Source: Neobacillus sp. CF12 (GTDB taxonomy: Bacteria > Bacillota > Bacilli > Bacillales > Cytobacillaceae). From it: a stretch of 64,000 nucleotides of DNA. Shown piece after piece: positions 42,116-51,356 of this stretch (the first letter of the stretch is position 1; the number at the start of each line of letters is the position of its first letter). The position numbers and the translations under genes are program-made. The stretch lies in contig NZ_JAUCEU010000007.1 of NCBI RefSeq assembly GCF_030348765.1, forward strand, positions 483,501-547,500, given 5' to 3'. The notes below the pieces were generated by a model. The model made no database searches. It was given only the letters and a program-made list of their open reading frames with translations, and was not told where the DNA came from.

Positions 42116-43000
42116 TTATTCTTTTAAATCCTCAATCGAATCAATATCCATGTATGCTGGAACAACCAATCCTAGTTTTGTACCTTTTAGGTTTTCACCC
42201 AAATCTTCAAACTCACCCTGGTACTTATCATAGTAATCAGCATGTGTAGATGGCAGCCATCCTGCCACGTGAGCATCTAGACTTCCATCCGCAACACCCG
42301 TCCACATGGGTCCGGCTTCTACTTGAGTAAGTGTTACGTCATAGCCTAAATCGGTGAGCACTTTACCGATTACATTTGTACTGGCAATTTCGCTATCCCA
42401 TGCAACGTAACCAAGTTTGATTTTTTCACCAGATGCCTTCTCAACTCCACCTGTCCATTCAGCAACTTTATCAGCATTGTCCTCTACCCACTTAGCAGCT
42501 GCAGCTTCAGGATCTTTTCCGTTGACGATATCATTCATAACAATATTCATATCATCAGGTGACCAAGTAAACTGATCAAGAACTTGATAGGCACCAGGAA
42601 GATCTTCTTTTAAGCCATTTCGTGCGATACTATGAATGTTTTCATCTTTGCCAAAAACGCCTTTTGAATCCTCTAAATATTTTAAATCAAAGGAAGCGAA
42701 TTTCCAGTGCGGAGTCCAGCCCGTAACAATAATAGGCTCTTCTTTTTCATATGCCTTTTTTAATGCAGCAGTCATTGCGGCACTGGATCCTTCAACAAGG
42801 GTCCAATCCTCTAAAGCGTATTCCTCCATCACTTTGGCAGAAGCCTTCATTAAACCAGCACCCGGATCTATCCCGATTATCTCGTAATCTACCATTTCAC
42901 CTACTGTGCCTTCTTCATTATTTGTTTTGTCTGAACCACATGCAGCAAGACCTACACTTAGCAGCGCTGCCGATAATGTTACCATCCATTTTTTCCTCAT
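42116..43000 (-). CDS. opuAC: Glycine betaine ABC transporter substrate-binding lipoprotein
   Basis: Captures glycine betaine or a related osmoprotectant outside the cell. It has 294 residues: signal peptide with lipobox GLAAC, then an OpuAC domain (YEIIGIDPGAGLMKASAKVMEEY, GWTPHWKFASFDLKYLEDS, KIKLGYVAWDSEIASTNVIGKVL, GSLDAHVAGWLPSTHADYY). The Trp residues of GWTPHW, VAWDS and AGWLP are likely members of the aromatic cage that binds the trimethylammonium group. The start at 43000 follows AAGGGGGAA; the open frame runs on upstream into the permease gene but without a site. Last gene of opuA. Confidence 0.9.
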   Translation of the reverse strand: MRKKWMVTLSAALLSVGLAACGSDKTNNEEGTVGEMVDYEIIGIDPGAGLMKASAKVMEEYALEDWTLVEGSSAAMTAALKKAYEKEEPIIVTGWTPHWKFASFDLKYLEDSKGVFGKDENIHSIARNGLKEDLPGAYQVLDQFTWSPDDMNIVMNDIVNGKDPEAAAAKWVEDNADKVAEWTGGVEKASGEKIKLGYVAWDSEIASTNVIGKVLTDLGYDVTLTQVEAGPMWTGVADGSLDAHVAGWLPSTHADYYDKYQGEFEDLGENLKGTKLGLVVPAYMDIDSIEDLKE

Positions 43001-43001
43001 A

Positions 43002-43853
43002 TTAAACAGTTCCCCCTTGTTTTTTACTTTTCCCAATATTTTGCGTAATTCGGTCGAGAATAATGGCAATCACAACGATGGAAAGCCCTGCCTCAAAGCC
43101 TTTACCAATCTGAATCTGTGTTACCGCACGGTATACATCAGCACCAAGACCTGGTGCACCAACCATTGAAGCAATAACGACCATTGATAAGGCGAGCATA
43201 ATACTTTGATTGATTCCCGCCATAATCGTTGGCATTGCCAGTGGCAATTGGACTTTTAGTAGTCTTTGACTTGTTGTTGAACCAAATGCTTCTGTTGCTT
43301 CAATGATATCTGAAGGTACTTGTTGAATACCTAGGATGGTTAAGCGAATGGTCGGCGGCATGGCAAAAATGACAGACGCCACGACTCCTGGAACAACACC
43401 GATATTAAAAAAGAAAATAGCAGGAATTAAGTAGACAAACGCAGGCATGGTTTGCATAAAGTCAAGAACGGGTACAACAATATTCTTTACCATTTGTTTT
43501 TGTGAAGCCCATATCCCCATTGGAATCCCTAATAGAATGGAGATAAATACAGCGGTTAACACAAGTGCAAGTGTCTCAAGCATTGGATCCCAGTAACCAA
43601 GGTTATCTACTAGAAATAAACCAATCAATGTAAATAGACCAATGCCTTTATTCGACACCTTCCAAGCAAGCAGAGTTAATAGAATAATAAATACATAGGA
43701 TGGTATAAAACCAAATCCAGCCACCATTCCTTCAACTACCGACTCTAAAATGGTGGTGACCCCATCAAAAGCTACCTCTAAGTTTGTGGTCAGCCAATTA
43801 ACAAAATCATCTACCCAAACAGCTATTGGGAGTTTCGGGAGCCATTGTTCCAT
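43002..43853 (-). CDS. opuAB: Glycine betaine ABC transporter permease
   Basis: A 283-residue membrane channel of the OpuA importer. It has about six to seven helices with the permease motif EAFGSTTSQRLLKVQLPLAMPTIMAGINQSIMLALSMVVIASMVGAPGLG. The N-terminal stretch (LPIAVWVDDFVNWLTTNL) is typical of OpuAB/ProW. The start overlaps the ATPase gene by 31 bases and uses AGGAGGTGA inside it; the stop is one base before the opuAC start. Confidence 0.92.
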   Translation of the reverse strand: MEQWLPKLPIAVWVDDFVNWLTTNLEVAFDGVTTILESVVEGMVAGFGFIPSYVFIILLTLLAWKVSNKGIGLFTLIGLFLVDNLGYWDPMLETLALVLTAVFISILLGIPMGIWASQKQMVKNIVVPVLDFMQTMPAFVYLIPAIFFFNIGVVPGVVASVIFAMPPTIRLTILGIQQVPSDIIEATEAFGSTTSQRLLKVQLPLAMPTIMAGINQSIMLALSMVVIASMVGAPGLGADVYRAVTQIQIGKGFEAGLSIVVIAIILDRITQNIGKSKKQGGTV

Positions 43854-45109
43854 GTTATTTTCACCTCCTTGCCTGATTGACCTGCCGCTGCCTCAGACTT
43901 TGCAGTATGTATATGGTTAATGTCCTGATTGTTCCCTGCCAGGGCGCCAATGACTGCTCCTCTGACAAGAATCCCTTTTAGTCTGTTGTTTTCATCTACG
44001 ACTGCAACGGGTATAGTAGCTGTTGAGACCTTATCGAATAAATCAGTAAGTAACGTGTCTGGTGAAACAGTCGTCACTTCTTCTTTTAAAATAGTTGTTA
44101 GATCTTGGCGGCTATCGATTGCCTGATTAGCTTCTGAAGCAGTTATTGCCCCAAGCAAGGTTTTCTTCTTATCAACGACATAAATACTCGAAATTCCTAG
44201 GTCTTTCATGATTTGAAGTGCAACCCTCGGACCTTTTTCAATTGAAACTGTTTCTGCTCGTTTCATGACATGACCGGCAGTCAAGACTTTAGATAAGTCG
44301 ACATCTTCTACGAATTTCTCAACATAGTCGTTTGAAGGGTTCATTAAAATCTCTTCAGGCGTCCCAATTTGGACAATGACTCCATCCTTCATTAAAGCAA
44401 TACGGTCACCAATTCTTAGTGCCTCATCTAAATCATGTGTGATGAACACAATGGTTTTCTTCATCGTGGACTGGAGGTCAAGTAGTTCATCCTGCATATC
44501 TTTTCGAATTAATGGGTCTAATGCACTAAATGCTTCGTCCATTAATAAAATGTCAGAGTCATTTGCCAATGCTCTTGCTAATCCAACCCTTTGCTGCATC
44601 CCGCCACTTAATTGTTTAGGATATTGATGTTCATAGCCTTCAAGCCCAACCAAATTCAACGCATTAATGGCTTGTTGTGCTCGTGTTTCTTTTGGGACCC
44701 CTTGAACCTCCAAACCATACTCAACATTCTCAAGAATGGTACGGTGTGGAAGAAGTGCAAACTTTTGAAATACCATACTAATTTTCTTACGGCGAACCTC
44801 TCTCAACTGTTCTTTGTTCATTTTTACAATATCCTCACCATCAATAAACACTTCCCCAATGGATGGGTCTATGAGTCGATTAATCATGCGGACGAGTGTT
44901 GACTTACCACTTCCAGATAAACCCATTATGACAAAGATTTCTCCGGCTTCAACCTCAAAACTAGCTTTACTTACACCAACCGTTGCTCCGGTTTTTTTGA
45001 GTATACTTGCTTTCGATTCACCTTCATTTAAGAGTTGAATCGCTTTTTTGGACTTTCCAAATACTTTTGTGACATTTTGAACTTTAATTATAATTGGATT
45101 CCTAGTCAT
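43823..45109 (-). CDS. opuAA: Glycine betaine ABC transporter ATPase with CBS domains
   Basis: A 428-residue ATP-binding subunit. Walker A GLSGSGKST, Q loop MVFQKFALLPHRT, signature LSGGMQQR, Walker B ILLMDEAFSALDP and switch FITHDLDEAL are all present. Two C-terminal CBS domains (about 280-400; ISSIYVVDKKKTLLGAITAS, IPVAVVDENNRLKGILVRG) are the ionic-strength/c-di-AMP sensing unit of OpuA proteins. First gene of opuAA-AB-AC, divergent from a GbsR-type regulator. AGGGGG precedes the ATG. Confidence 0.93.
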   Translation of the reverse strand: MTRNPIIIKVQNVTKVFGKSKKAIQLLNEGESKASILKKTGATVGVSKASFEVEAGEIFVIMGLSGSGKSTLVRMINRLIDPSIGEVFIDGEDIVKMNKEQLREVRRKKISMVFQKFALLPHRTILENVEYGLEVQGVPKETRAQQAINALNLVGLEGYEHQYPKQLSGGMQQRVGLARALANDSDILLMDEAFSALDPLIRKDMQDELLDLQSTMKKTIVFITHDLDEALRIGDRIALMKDGVIVQIGTPEEILMNPSNDYVEKFVEDVDLSKVLTAGHVMKRAETVSIEKGPRVALQIMKDLGISSIYVVDKKKTLLGAITASEANQAIDSRQDLTTILKEEVTTVSPDTLLTDLFDKVSTATIPVAVVDENNRLKGILVRGAVIGALAGNNQDINHIHTAKSEAAAGQSGKEVKITWNNGSRNSQ

Positions 45110-45166
45110 ATGTTCCCCCTATCTACCCTTGGTGCTTATCTTTATTGTCTCTGGTCTTACCTACCT

Positions 45167-45196
45167 ATTATAGTACCAATTTCATCTTGAAGGCAA
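45167..45196 (-). promoter_or_regulatory. Sigma-A promoter of opuA
   Basis: On the minus strand -35 TTGCCT (45191-45196), 18-base spacer, -10 TATAAT (45167-45172), 58 bases before the opuAA start. Confidence 0.65.
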
Positions 45197-45227
45197 AGTT
45201 GGTAATTTGCTATATACGTCCGTAAAT

Positions 45228-45251
45228 TACGTACAGAAAAAACTGTACGTA
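45228..45251. promoter_or_regulatory. Perfect palindrome, candidate GbsR-type operator
   Basis: TACGTACAG and CTGTACGTA (9 bp) are separated by six A. It lies 32 bases upstream of the opuA -35 box and between the divergent opuA and regulator genes, a good position for autogenous and operon control. Confidence 0.5.
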
Positions 45252-45380
45252 CTGCACGCGTAATTTCCTTAGAATTCCTCCAAAATGCTTCCATATCCTA
45301 CCTAGGTGAATTCTTTACTTTTTATCGAAACATGATAGTCTAATAAAAGGACACGTATAAGGATAGGTGTGATATACATA

Positions 45381-45935
45381 ATGAATGGAGAAAAAGAGCT
45401 GGAAATCGCTCGTGAACGGGTAATTGACGCGATTTCTAAGAATATGAATTTATATGGAGTTACCGAATCGATAGGTCGATTATACGGGGCTTTATATTTC
45501 CAAGAAGGTCCGTTAACACTCGATGAAATGAAGGAAGAGCTCGGAATGAGTAAGACGAGTATGAGTACATCTGTCCGTAGTTTATTGGAATTAAAGATGG
45601 TTGGGAAGGTTTGGAAGAAGGGTGTTAGGAAGGATCTCTACCGAGCTGAACCCGATTGGTATCAAACTTTTATTGATTTCTTTACCATAAAGTGGCGGGC
45701 AGGAATATCTCTAAATATTAGTGCTATGCAGAAATCTCTTGCTGAAACTCAATCCCTATTAGAATCTGAAGATGTTGACAATCAGGTGAAAATTCATGCG
45801 AAGTTGGATATCGAAAAATTAACTGCTGCAATTGATTATTATGAATGGCTCAATCGCCTAGTAGACAGCTTTGAATCCAAGGAGATTTTTGAATTTATAC
45901 CCAAAAATGCCGACAAAAAAACGGAGAGATCATAA
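45381..45935 (+). CDS. gbsR: GbsR/OpcR/OpuAR-type transcriptional regulator
   Basis: A 184-residue MarR-like regulator of osmoprotectant uptake or synthesis. It begins ARERVIDAISKNMNLYGVTESIGRLYGALYFQEGPLTLDEMKEELGMSKTSMSTSVRSLLELKMVGKVWKKGVRKDLYRAEPDW, the GbsR pattern with its winged helix, and ends in helical dimer segments. Proteins of this type repress opuA or gbsAB and sense choline or betaine. ATG at 45381 is chosen because GbsR begins at the same point; GTG at 45369 is possible. Divergent from opuA. Confidence 0.85.
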   Translation: MNGEKELEIARERVIDAISKNMNLYGVTESIGRLYGALYFQEGPLTLDEMKEELGMSKTSMSTSVRSLLELKMVGKVWKKGVRKDLYRAEPDWYQTFIDFFTIKWRAGISLNISAMQKSLAETQSLLESEDVDNQVKIHAKLDIEKLTAAIDYYEWLNRLVDSFESKEIFEFIPKNADKKTERS

Positions 45936-45953
45936 GATTTCTCCGTTTCTTTG
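45919..45953 (+). terminator. Terminator overlapping the gbsR stop
   Basis: AAACGGAGA and TCTCCGTTT form a 9-bp stem; the last codons and stop of gbsR lie in the loop. TCTTTGT follows. Confidence 0.75.
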
Positions 45954-45961
45954 TATTCCTT

Positions 45962-46192
45962 TTAAAATAAGAATGTTTGAACTACGATTGCTAAAACAAA
46001 TATTGAAAGAAAAATGCTTATATATCCACGGCGTTTTTGTCCTTGCTTAAGCTCATCTAATCCACCGACTAAGATAAAGGCACTTAAACTTAACATCATG
46101 ATTGGTTGTGCAATAAAGTTTTTCGTCAGTAATCCGAATCCTGCTAATAATAAAACAACTATTCCTAATCCAATTCTAACTTTTTTTAACAA
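45962..46192 (-). CDS. Small membrane protein (DUF3953-like)
   Basis: A 76-residue protein with three hydrophobic segments (IGLGIVVLLLAGFGLL, PIMMLSLSAFILVGGL, GYISIFLSIFVLAIVVQTFLF) separated by short charged loops (DELKQGQKRR). This matches small DUF3953-type membrane proteins of bacilli; the role is unknown. The start is TTG, eight bases after TAGGAGGG. Confidence 0.75.
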   Translation of the reverse strand: MLKKVRIGLGIVVLLLAGFGLLTKNFIAQPIMMLSLSAFILVGGLDELKQGQKRRGYISIFLSIFVLAIVVQTFLF

Positions 46193-46244
46193 GGTCTATC
46201 CCTCCTATTCTTATTGTACATTACTAAACCTGGAGTACAATAAG

Positions 46245-46269
46245 AAAAAGCTGCCATTGACAGCTTTTT
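46245..46269 (-). terminator. Terminator of the flavin reductase gene
   Basis: On the minus strand AAAAAGCTG and CAGCTTTTT, perfect 9 bp with a seven-base loop, followed by TCTTATT. Confidence 0.85.
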
Positions 46270-46278
46270 CACAGTTCT

Positions 46279-46740
46279 TTATTCTGTTAAATTGCGATAT
46301 TGGCCACCGAAATAGATCAATGGGTCCCCTTCGTTCACCTTAAGTTCGATAACCTCACCAATAAATAGAATGTGATCTCCAGCCTCGACCTCGTTATAAA
46401 GATTGCACGCCATGTTTGCAAGTGCACCCTGGATAACTGGCAAATCTCCAAACTGCTCGAAGTTATATGGAGTTTCTTCTTTTATTTGTCCGGCAAAACG
46501 CATGGATTCTGTTTGTTGTTCTGAAGATAAGAAACTTACCGCAAATTTTTTGGATTGCTGGATTAGAGGAAGCATTCTTGCTCTTTTATCAATGGATACA
46601 AGAATTAGTTTAGGACTTAATGAAACAGATACGAAAGCATTTGCTGTCATCCCATGTGCTTCACCATCTACTTCCGTTGAAACAACAGTAATCCCTGTAG
46701 CAAATTTCCCCATTGCATTTCGAAAAAAACGATCATCCAT
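46279..46740 (-). CDS. Flavin reductase (HpaC-like)
   Basis: A 153-residue NAD(P)H:flavin oxidoreductase domain protein: FRNAMGKFATGITVVSTEVDGEAHGMTANAFVSVSLSPKLILVSID, KFAVSFLS, and GDHILFIGEVIELKVNEGDPLIYFGGQYRNL. This is the short HpaC/RutF-like type that supplies reduced FMN or FAD to a monooxygenase. No oxygenase partner lies beside it. AGGGGTG precedes the ATG. Confidence 0.88.
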   Translation of the reverse strand: MDDRFFRNAMGKFATGITVVSTEVDGEAHGMTANAFVSVSLSPKLILVSIDKRARMLPLIQQSKKFAVSFLSSEQQTESMRFAGQIKEETPYNFEQFGDLPVIQGALANMACNLYNEVEAGDHILFIGEVIELKVNEGDPLIYFGGQYRNLTE

Positions 46741-46865
46741 TTCTCGACACCCCTACTCTTTTTTTGCAAATCTCGGATTGCTAATTCTATAAAAAAACTA
46801 CTCTTTCTTAATATTATTATCTTTGGTATCAGGTGTCTAATATTATGATTTCCTGTTCTGTTCGT

Positions 46866-47237
46866 TTATTGCCATATTTTTGCATGAAGTTCAATATCCT
46901 CTAAGGAGATCAACATCTTTTGCATACTCGTTGGACATTCCAAATTATACTTTTTCACCTTTATGTTCATCTCATCTATAAAGTGATTAATTTCTTGTTC
47001 AGGTGCTCCAGTTTCAATCATTTTAATGAGTTTAGTCATCTCTTGTTTAATTTCCTTTTGTAAGGCAACAAATGGTGGTAAATAACCTGCTTCTTTTGCG
47101 GTTTTGAGAAAATTTGAGTAGATATCACCGGAAAACAAATTTTTGGGCAGCGGCTTGCCGAAGCCCGGCAATTTCTTCAACTCATCTAAATCTTCATTAC
47201 TTTGGTATGGGTTATATTTCCCTTTATTGTTCGACAT
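46866..47237 (-). CDS. DUF1992 (DnaJ subfamily C member 28-like) protein
   Basis: A 123-residue protein with the DUF1992 pattern: DLDELKKLPGFGKPLPKNLFSGD, FLKTAKEAGYLPPFVALQKEIKQEM, then a helical end. The function of these proteins is unknown despite the DnaJC28 name, and there is no J domain here. AGAGGGGAG precedes the ATG. Confidence 0.85.
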   Translation of the reverse strand: MSNNKGKYNPYQSNEDLDELKKLPGFGKPLPKNLFSGDIYSNFLKTAKEAGYLPPFVALQKEIKQEMTKLIKMIETGAPEQEINHFIDEMNIKVKKYNLECPTSMQKMLISLEDIELHAKIWQ

Positions 47238-47377
47238 TAATGGAATCGTCTCCCCTCTTTAATTGTTACTCTCTTCTATTCTATTATTAACCATCAAATT
47301 CCTGTTACAGCTCGCTGATTGACTTTTGAGAAAATTTAAAATAGTATCGGAGTATCTGACTATTTGGAGGTTAATGT

Positions 47378-49030
47378 ATGAAGGTTGATGTCATTGTAGT
47401 GGGTGCTGGACTAGCCGGTTTAGTAGCTACAGCAGAGTTGACAGAATCAGGTAAGAAAGTCCTTCTTCTCGATCAAGAACCAGAGACTAATCTAGGCGGA
47501 CAGGCATGGTGGTCTTTTGGCGGGTTGTTTCTTGTCGATTCACCAGAACAGAGAAGGTTGGGAATTAAAGATTCGCGCGAACTCGCCTGGCAAGATTGGT
47601 TGGGGGCAGCAGGATTTGATAGAGTTAACGATGAAGACTTTTGGGGTAAAAAATGGGCAGAGGCCTATGTAGACTTTGCTGCGGGTGAAAAACGAGTATG
47701 GCTGCAAAAGATGGGCGTTCGATTCTTTCCAGTTGTCGGCTGGGCAGAGCGTGGAGGATATCTGGCTGAAGGACATGGAAATTCCGTACCTCGATTTCAC
47801 ATTGTTTGGGGAACTGGACCAGGAATTGTGCAGCCGTTTGAAAAAAGTGTCCGTGAAGGTATAGCTGCTGGTCTGGTTGACTATCGGCCACGTCATCAGG
47901 TCAATACATTACTCACCGAAAATGGTGCTGTCATTGGAGTAAATGGATCCATCCTCGTCCCTAGTTCTGCTGCCCGCGGCGAGAAAAGTTCCCGTGATGT
48001 AATGGGAGCTTTTGAGTTTAAGGCACAGGCTGTTATCGTGACAAGTGGCGGAATTGGCGGAAATCACGAGTTGATAAGGAGAAATTGGCCAGCACGTCTC
48101 GGGTCTCCGCCAAAAAACATGATATCTGGTGTTCCAGACCATGTTGACGGAAGAATGCTAGAAATCACTGAAAATGCTGGCGGCAGAATTGTAAACCGTG
48201 ATCGGATGTGGCACTATACGGAAGGTATAAAAAACTGGAACCCAGTTTGGAGTAATCATGGTATCCGCATTCTTCCAGGTCCTTCTTCTATTTGGCTTGA
48301 TGCGAAAGGAAAGCGTTTTCAAGTCCCTAATTTCCCTGGATTTGATACATTAGGGACCCTGGAGGGGATCCTGCAAACAGGATACGATTATTCTTGGTTT
48401 ATCTTAACTCAGAAAATAATAGAAAAAGAGTTTGCCCTTTCCGGCTCGGAACAAAACCCAGACTTAACAGGGAAAAGTATTAAAAAAGTCCTATCCCGCA
48501 TTCTTCCAGGACCAACATCACCAGTAAAAGCCTTTATGGATAAAGGTGAGGATTTTGTCATTGCAGACAATTTAACCAATCTTGTCGAAGGAATGAATAA
48601 TCTTACGGGGGAACCCCTGCTTAATTTTGCCGAGATTGAACGACAAATTACAGCACGAGACCGAGAAATGGACAATAAATTTACCAAGGACCTTCAAGTG
48701 ACGGCCATTCGCGGAGCTCGCAACTATCTTGGTGACAAGCTAATTCGTGTAGCCTCCCCTCATAAAATCCTTGATCCTAAGAATGGACCATTGATTGCAG
48801 TTCGTTTAAATATTGTCAGTCGAAAAACACTGGGTGGTCTGCAGACGGATTTATCTGGTCGAGTATTGGACTCTGCAGGTATACCTGTTCCAGGCTTATA
48901 TGCGGCCGGTGAGGTTTGTGGTTTTGGCGGCGGAGGTGTTCATGGCTACCGGGCTCTTGAAGGAACCTTCCTCGGCGGCTGTCTTTTTACTGGCAGACAG
49001 GCAGGACGTGCACTTGTAAAAGAATTATAG
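47378..49030 (+). CDS. FAD-dependent dehydrogenase (flavoprotein, KSTD/FrdA-like)
   Basis: A 550-residue FAD-binding oxidoreductase of the fumarate reductase/3-ketosteroid dehydrogenase superfamily. The dinucleotide site is VDVIVVGAGLAGLVATAELTESGKKVLLLDQE. It continues GGQAWWSFGGLFLVDSPEQRRLGIKDS, AVIVTSGGIGGNHELIRRNWP, and the C-terminal FAD site VPGLYAAGEVCGFGGGGVHGYRALEGTFLGGCLFTGRQAGR. It matches the conserved FAD-binding dehydrogenase often seen in actinobacteria and bacilli whose substrate is unknown. TGGAGG precedes the ATG. Monocistronic. Confidence 0.85.
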   Translation: MKVDVIVVGAGLAGLVATAELTESGKKVLLLDQEPETNLGGQAWWSFGGLFLVDSPEQRRLGIKDSRELAWQDWLGAAGFDRVNDEDFWGKKWAEAYVDFAAGEKRVWLQKMGVRFFPVVGWAERGGYLAEGHGNSVPRFHIVWGTGPGIVQPFEKSVREGIAAGLVDYRPRHQVNTLLTENGAVIGVNGSILVPSSAARGEKSSRDVMGAFEFKAQAVIVTSGGIGGNHELIRRNWPARLGSPPKNMISGVPDHVDGRMLEITENAGGRIVNRDRMWHYTEGIKNWNPVWSNHGIRILPGPSSIWLDAKGKRFQVPNFPGFDTLGTLEGILQTGYDYSWFILTQKIIEKEFALSGSEQNPDLTGKSIKKVLSRILPGPTSPVKAFMDKGEDFVIADNLTNLVEGMNNLTGEPLLNFAEIERQITARDREMDNKFTKDLQVTAIRGARNYLGDKLIRVASPHKILDPKNGPLIAVRLNIVSRKTLGGLQTDLSGRVLDSAGIPVPGLYAAGEVCGFGGGGVHGYRALEGTFLGGCLFTGRQAGRALVKEL

Positions 49031-49116
49031 AATTGTTTTTTTAGTGAATAATAGCAGGATTATAGTAAAGGAATGAAGAATTTGGTAGTAATAAACGTTG
49101 GAGAGGTGTTCAAAAC

Positions 49117-49719
49117 ATGGGTATCCGTTCTATTAGTACCAGTATTAGCTCTAAACCGAATGTAGTTATCCCTTATAATCATAGACTAGCACCTCTTTTT
49201 ATCCGGCAAACACTTTATTCACTTATACCGCAGGGAACGGAGCATATTTATGTGATTGGGATTGGCTCTAATCGAATTAGTGGTGATAGCCTTGGACCTT
49301 TTGTTGGAACCCTGCTAAAGAACAGTTTTCCTGATCATTTAACTGTTTTAGGAAATCTGCAATCTCCGTTAGACGCGACAACACTTGTTCCAGAGTTAAC
49401 CTCCTTCACTTTTAATAAAAATAGTTTTGTTATTGGTATTGATAGTGTTTTTGGCAGCGAAGAAATAGTGAACTCAATTGTGATAAATGACGGACCAATT
49501 GTTCCTGGCATTGGCCTCGGAAATATTCTTCCTCCGATTGGAGATTGCGGTATAAAAGGCGTCGTTCTCGAGAATGACCCTGCATTAAAAAATTCGCTTC
49601 TTTGTACCGACCTTAACCTCGTTTATACTATGGCAACCTCGATTGCAAAAGGGATCTCACTTACAGTTAGGCAATATTTTAAGTATCCTTCCAATCACCC
49701 GCTAATCCTTATAAGATAG
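49117..49719 (+). CDS. yyaC: Sporulation protein YyaC
   Basis: A 200-residue protein resembling GPR-type spore proteases in fold. Conserved: IYVIGIGSNRISGDSLGPFVGTLLK, VLGNLQSPLDATTL, FVIGIDSVFG, PIVPGIGLGNILPPIGDCGIKGVV and a small-residue-rich end. B. subtilis YyaC is made during sporulation; its exact job is unclear. GAGAGGTG precedes the ATG. Terminator after the stop. Confidence 0.9.
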   Translation: MGIRSISTSISSKPNVVIPYNHRLAPLFIRQTLYSLIPQGTEHIYVIGIGSNRISGDSLGPFVGTLLKNSFPDHLTVLGNLQSPLDATTLVPELTSFTFNKNSFVIGIDSVFGSEEIVNSIVINDGPIVPGIGLGNILPPIGDCGIKGVVLENDPALKNSLLCTDLNLVYTMATSIAKGISLTVRQYFKYPSNHPLILIR

Positions 49720-49753
49720 AAAGAGCATCTAGTCTTACTCGATGCTCTTTCCT
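49719..49753 (+). terminator. Terminator of yyaC
   Basis: AAAGAGCATC and GATGCTCTTT, perfect 10 bp, eleven-base loop, overlapping the stop. Confidence 0.85.
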
Positions 49754-49763
49754 ATTATTTCTA

Positions 49764-51356
49764 TTAAATTTCTTGAATCTCCCCATTAATGATCGTCATT
49801 TCAATGTTTGTTGTTAACAGTTCGTCAGGATTTTCCAATGCAAAGAGATTGTTAGAATACACCGTCATATCTGCTAACTTCCCTTTCGAAATGGACCCCT
49901 TTATTGCTTCTTCGTTTGTTGCATAGGCTCCACCGACTGTGAAAAGCTTTACGGCTTCAAGCATTGAAATTTTTTGACTCTCATTCCAGCACTCACTATT
50001 TCCTGGGGTTTTTCGAGTAACCGCTGCGTGAATACCAAGCAATGGATCAACAGGTTCTACTGGAGCATCAGAACCACCGGCACAGATAACGCCTTTAGAT
50101 AGCAGAGATTTCCAGGCATATAGATAAGCCTCCCGCTCCTTTCCTATCCGTTCGATCACCCATGGATAATCACCCACAACAAACCTCGGTTGAATATCCG
50201 CAACGATACTTGGGTCGGCCAATCGATCTATTAAATCCTCACGAACTAAAGAGGTGTGAATAATCCGATCACGATAGTTCACTTTTGGAAATTGATCGAG
50301 GATATCGAGTACATTTTCCAATGCTTGATCACCGATCGTATGTACCGCTATCGGCATGGATTGCTTCCTTGCATCCTTAATAATGTTATAAAGAACTTCC
50401 TCTGTTTGCATAGCTTCTCCGTATTGAGTTGGATCATCATGATACGGCTCAGAAAGCAAAGCGGTCCTCCGTCCAAATGCACCGTCAGCAAATATTTTTA
50501 CCGCACCAACCTGCAATTTCTCATTCCCATAACCGGCAAACATTCCTTTTTCCTTTAATGCAGGCAAGTAAGGATAATCAATCAAAAGATTACAACGTAA
50601 CCCTTTTCCTTCATGATTAATTAATTCATCATACATCCGATAGGTTTGCTCAAGCCCGCCTAAATAGGCAGGATCATTGGTATGTACACTAGTTAAGCCT
50701 TTTTTAATAGCAAATTTCATCGCATGACCCAAACCAGTTTTTAACTCATCGTACGTTTTGTCTGGGATGTGTTTGGTTATTATCTGTGACGCAGATTCCA
50801 ACAAAAGACCTGTAGGCTTTTTTGTATGTGGATCCAGTACAACCCTTCCACCCTTCGGCATTTCGATCGAAGGATGATACTGACTCATTTCAAGTGCTTT
50901 ACTATTTACTAAAAATGCATGATAGCAAATTCTTTTTAAGTAAATTGGACAATGTGGCGCCACATAATCTAGTTCCTCTATAGTTGGAGTAGACCCTTCG
51001 GTAAACAGATTTTCATCCCAACCCATTCCAATTAACCACTGACCAGGTGCCAGGGTATCGGCTTTTTGCTTTATTTTATCAAGCATTTCAGATTTAGAAG
51101 TAACACCAGTTAATTCTAAGTCTAAAAAATTAAAGGCTACACCTGACATGTGTAAGTGGCTGTCTATAAGACCTGGAGTAACCATCTTTCCCTGCAGATC
51201 AATTACTCTTGCGCCAGCTCTTCCCCATTGCAGGTTCATTTCGTGATGTGAACCTAAATCTAAGATTCTGCCATTCTCTACTACAACCGATTCAACCACA
51301 GGTTGATTGGTGTCGAGTGTATATATTATTCCATTTGTGTAAATTGTCTTTGACAC
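49764..51356 (-). CDS. ytcJ: Metal-dependent amidohydrolase, YtcJ family
   Basis: A 530-residue amidohydrolase. Seen: VTPGLIDSHLHMSG (metal-binding HxH), GQWLIGMGWDENLF, AVHTIGDQALENVLD, ICAGGSDAPVEPVDPLLGIHAAVTRK (metal Asp) and a final KLADMTVYSNNLF composite-domain strand. Members hydrolyse C-N bonds of diverse substrates; YtcJ itself is uncharacterised. The start is GTG after GGTGGGGG. No signal peptide. Confidence 0.88.
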   Translation of the reverse strand: MSKTIYTNGIIYTLDTNQPVVESVVVENGRILDLGSHHEMNLQWGRAGARVIDLQGKMVTPGLIDSHLHMSGVAFNFLDLELTGVTSKSEMLDKIKQKADTLAPGQWLIGMGWDENLFTEGSTPTIEELDYVAPHCPIYLKRICYHAFLVNSKALEMSQYHPSIEMPKGGRVVLDPHTKKPTGLLLESASQIITKHIPDKTYDELKTGLGHAMKFAIKKGLTSVHTNDPAYLGGLEQTYRMYDELINHEGKGLRCNLLIDYPYLPALKEKGMFAGYGNEKLQVGAVKIFADGAFGRRTALLSEPYHDDPTQYGEAMQTEEVLYNIIKDARKQSMPIAVHTIGDQALENVLDILDQFPKVNYRDRIIHTSLVREDLIDRLADPSIVADIQPRFVVGDYPWVIERIGKEREAYLYAWKSLLSKGVICAGGSDAPVEPVDPLLGIHAAVTRKTPGNSECWNESQKISMLEAVKLFTVGGAYATNEEAIKGSISKGKLADMTVYSNNLFALENPDELLTTNIEMTIINGEIQEI

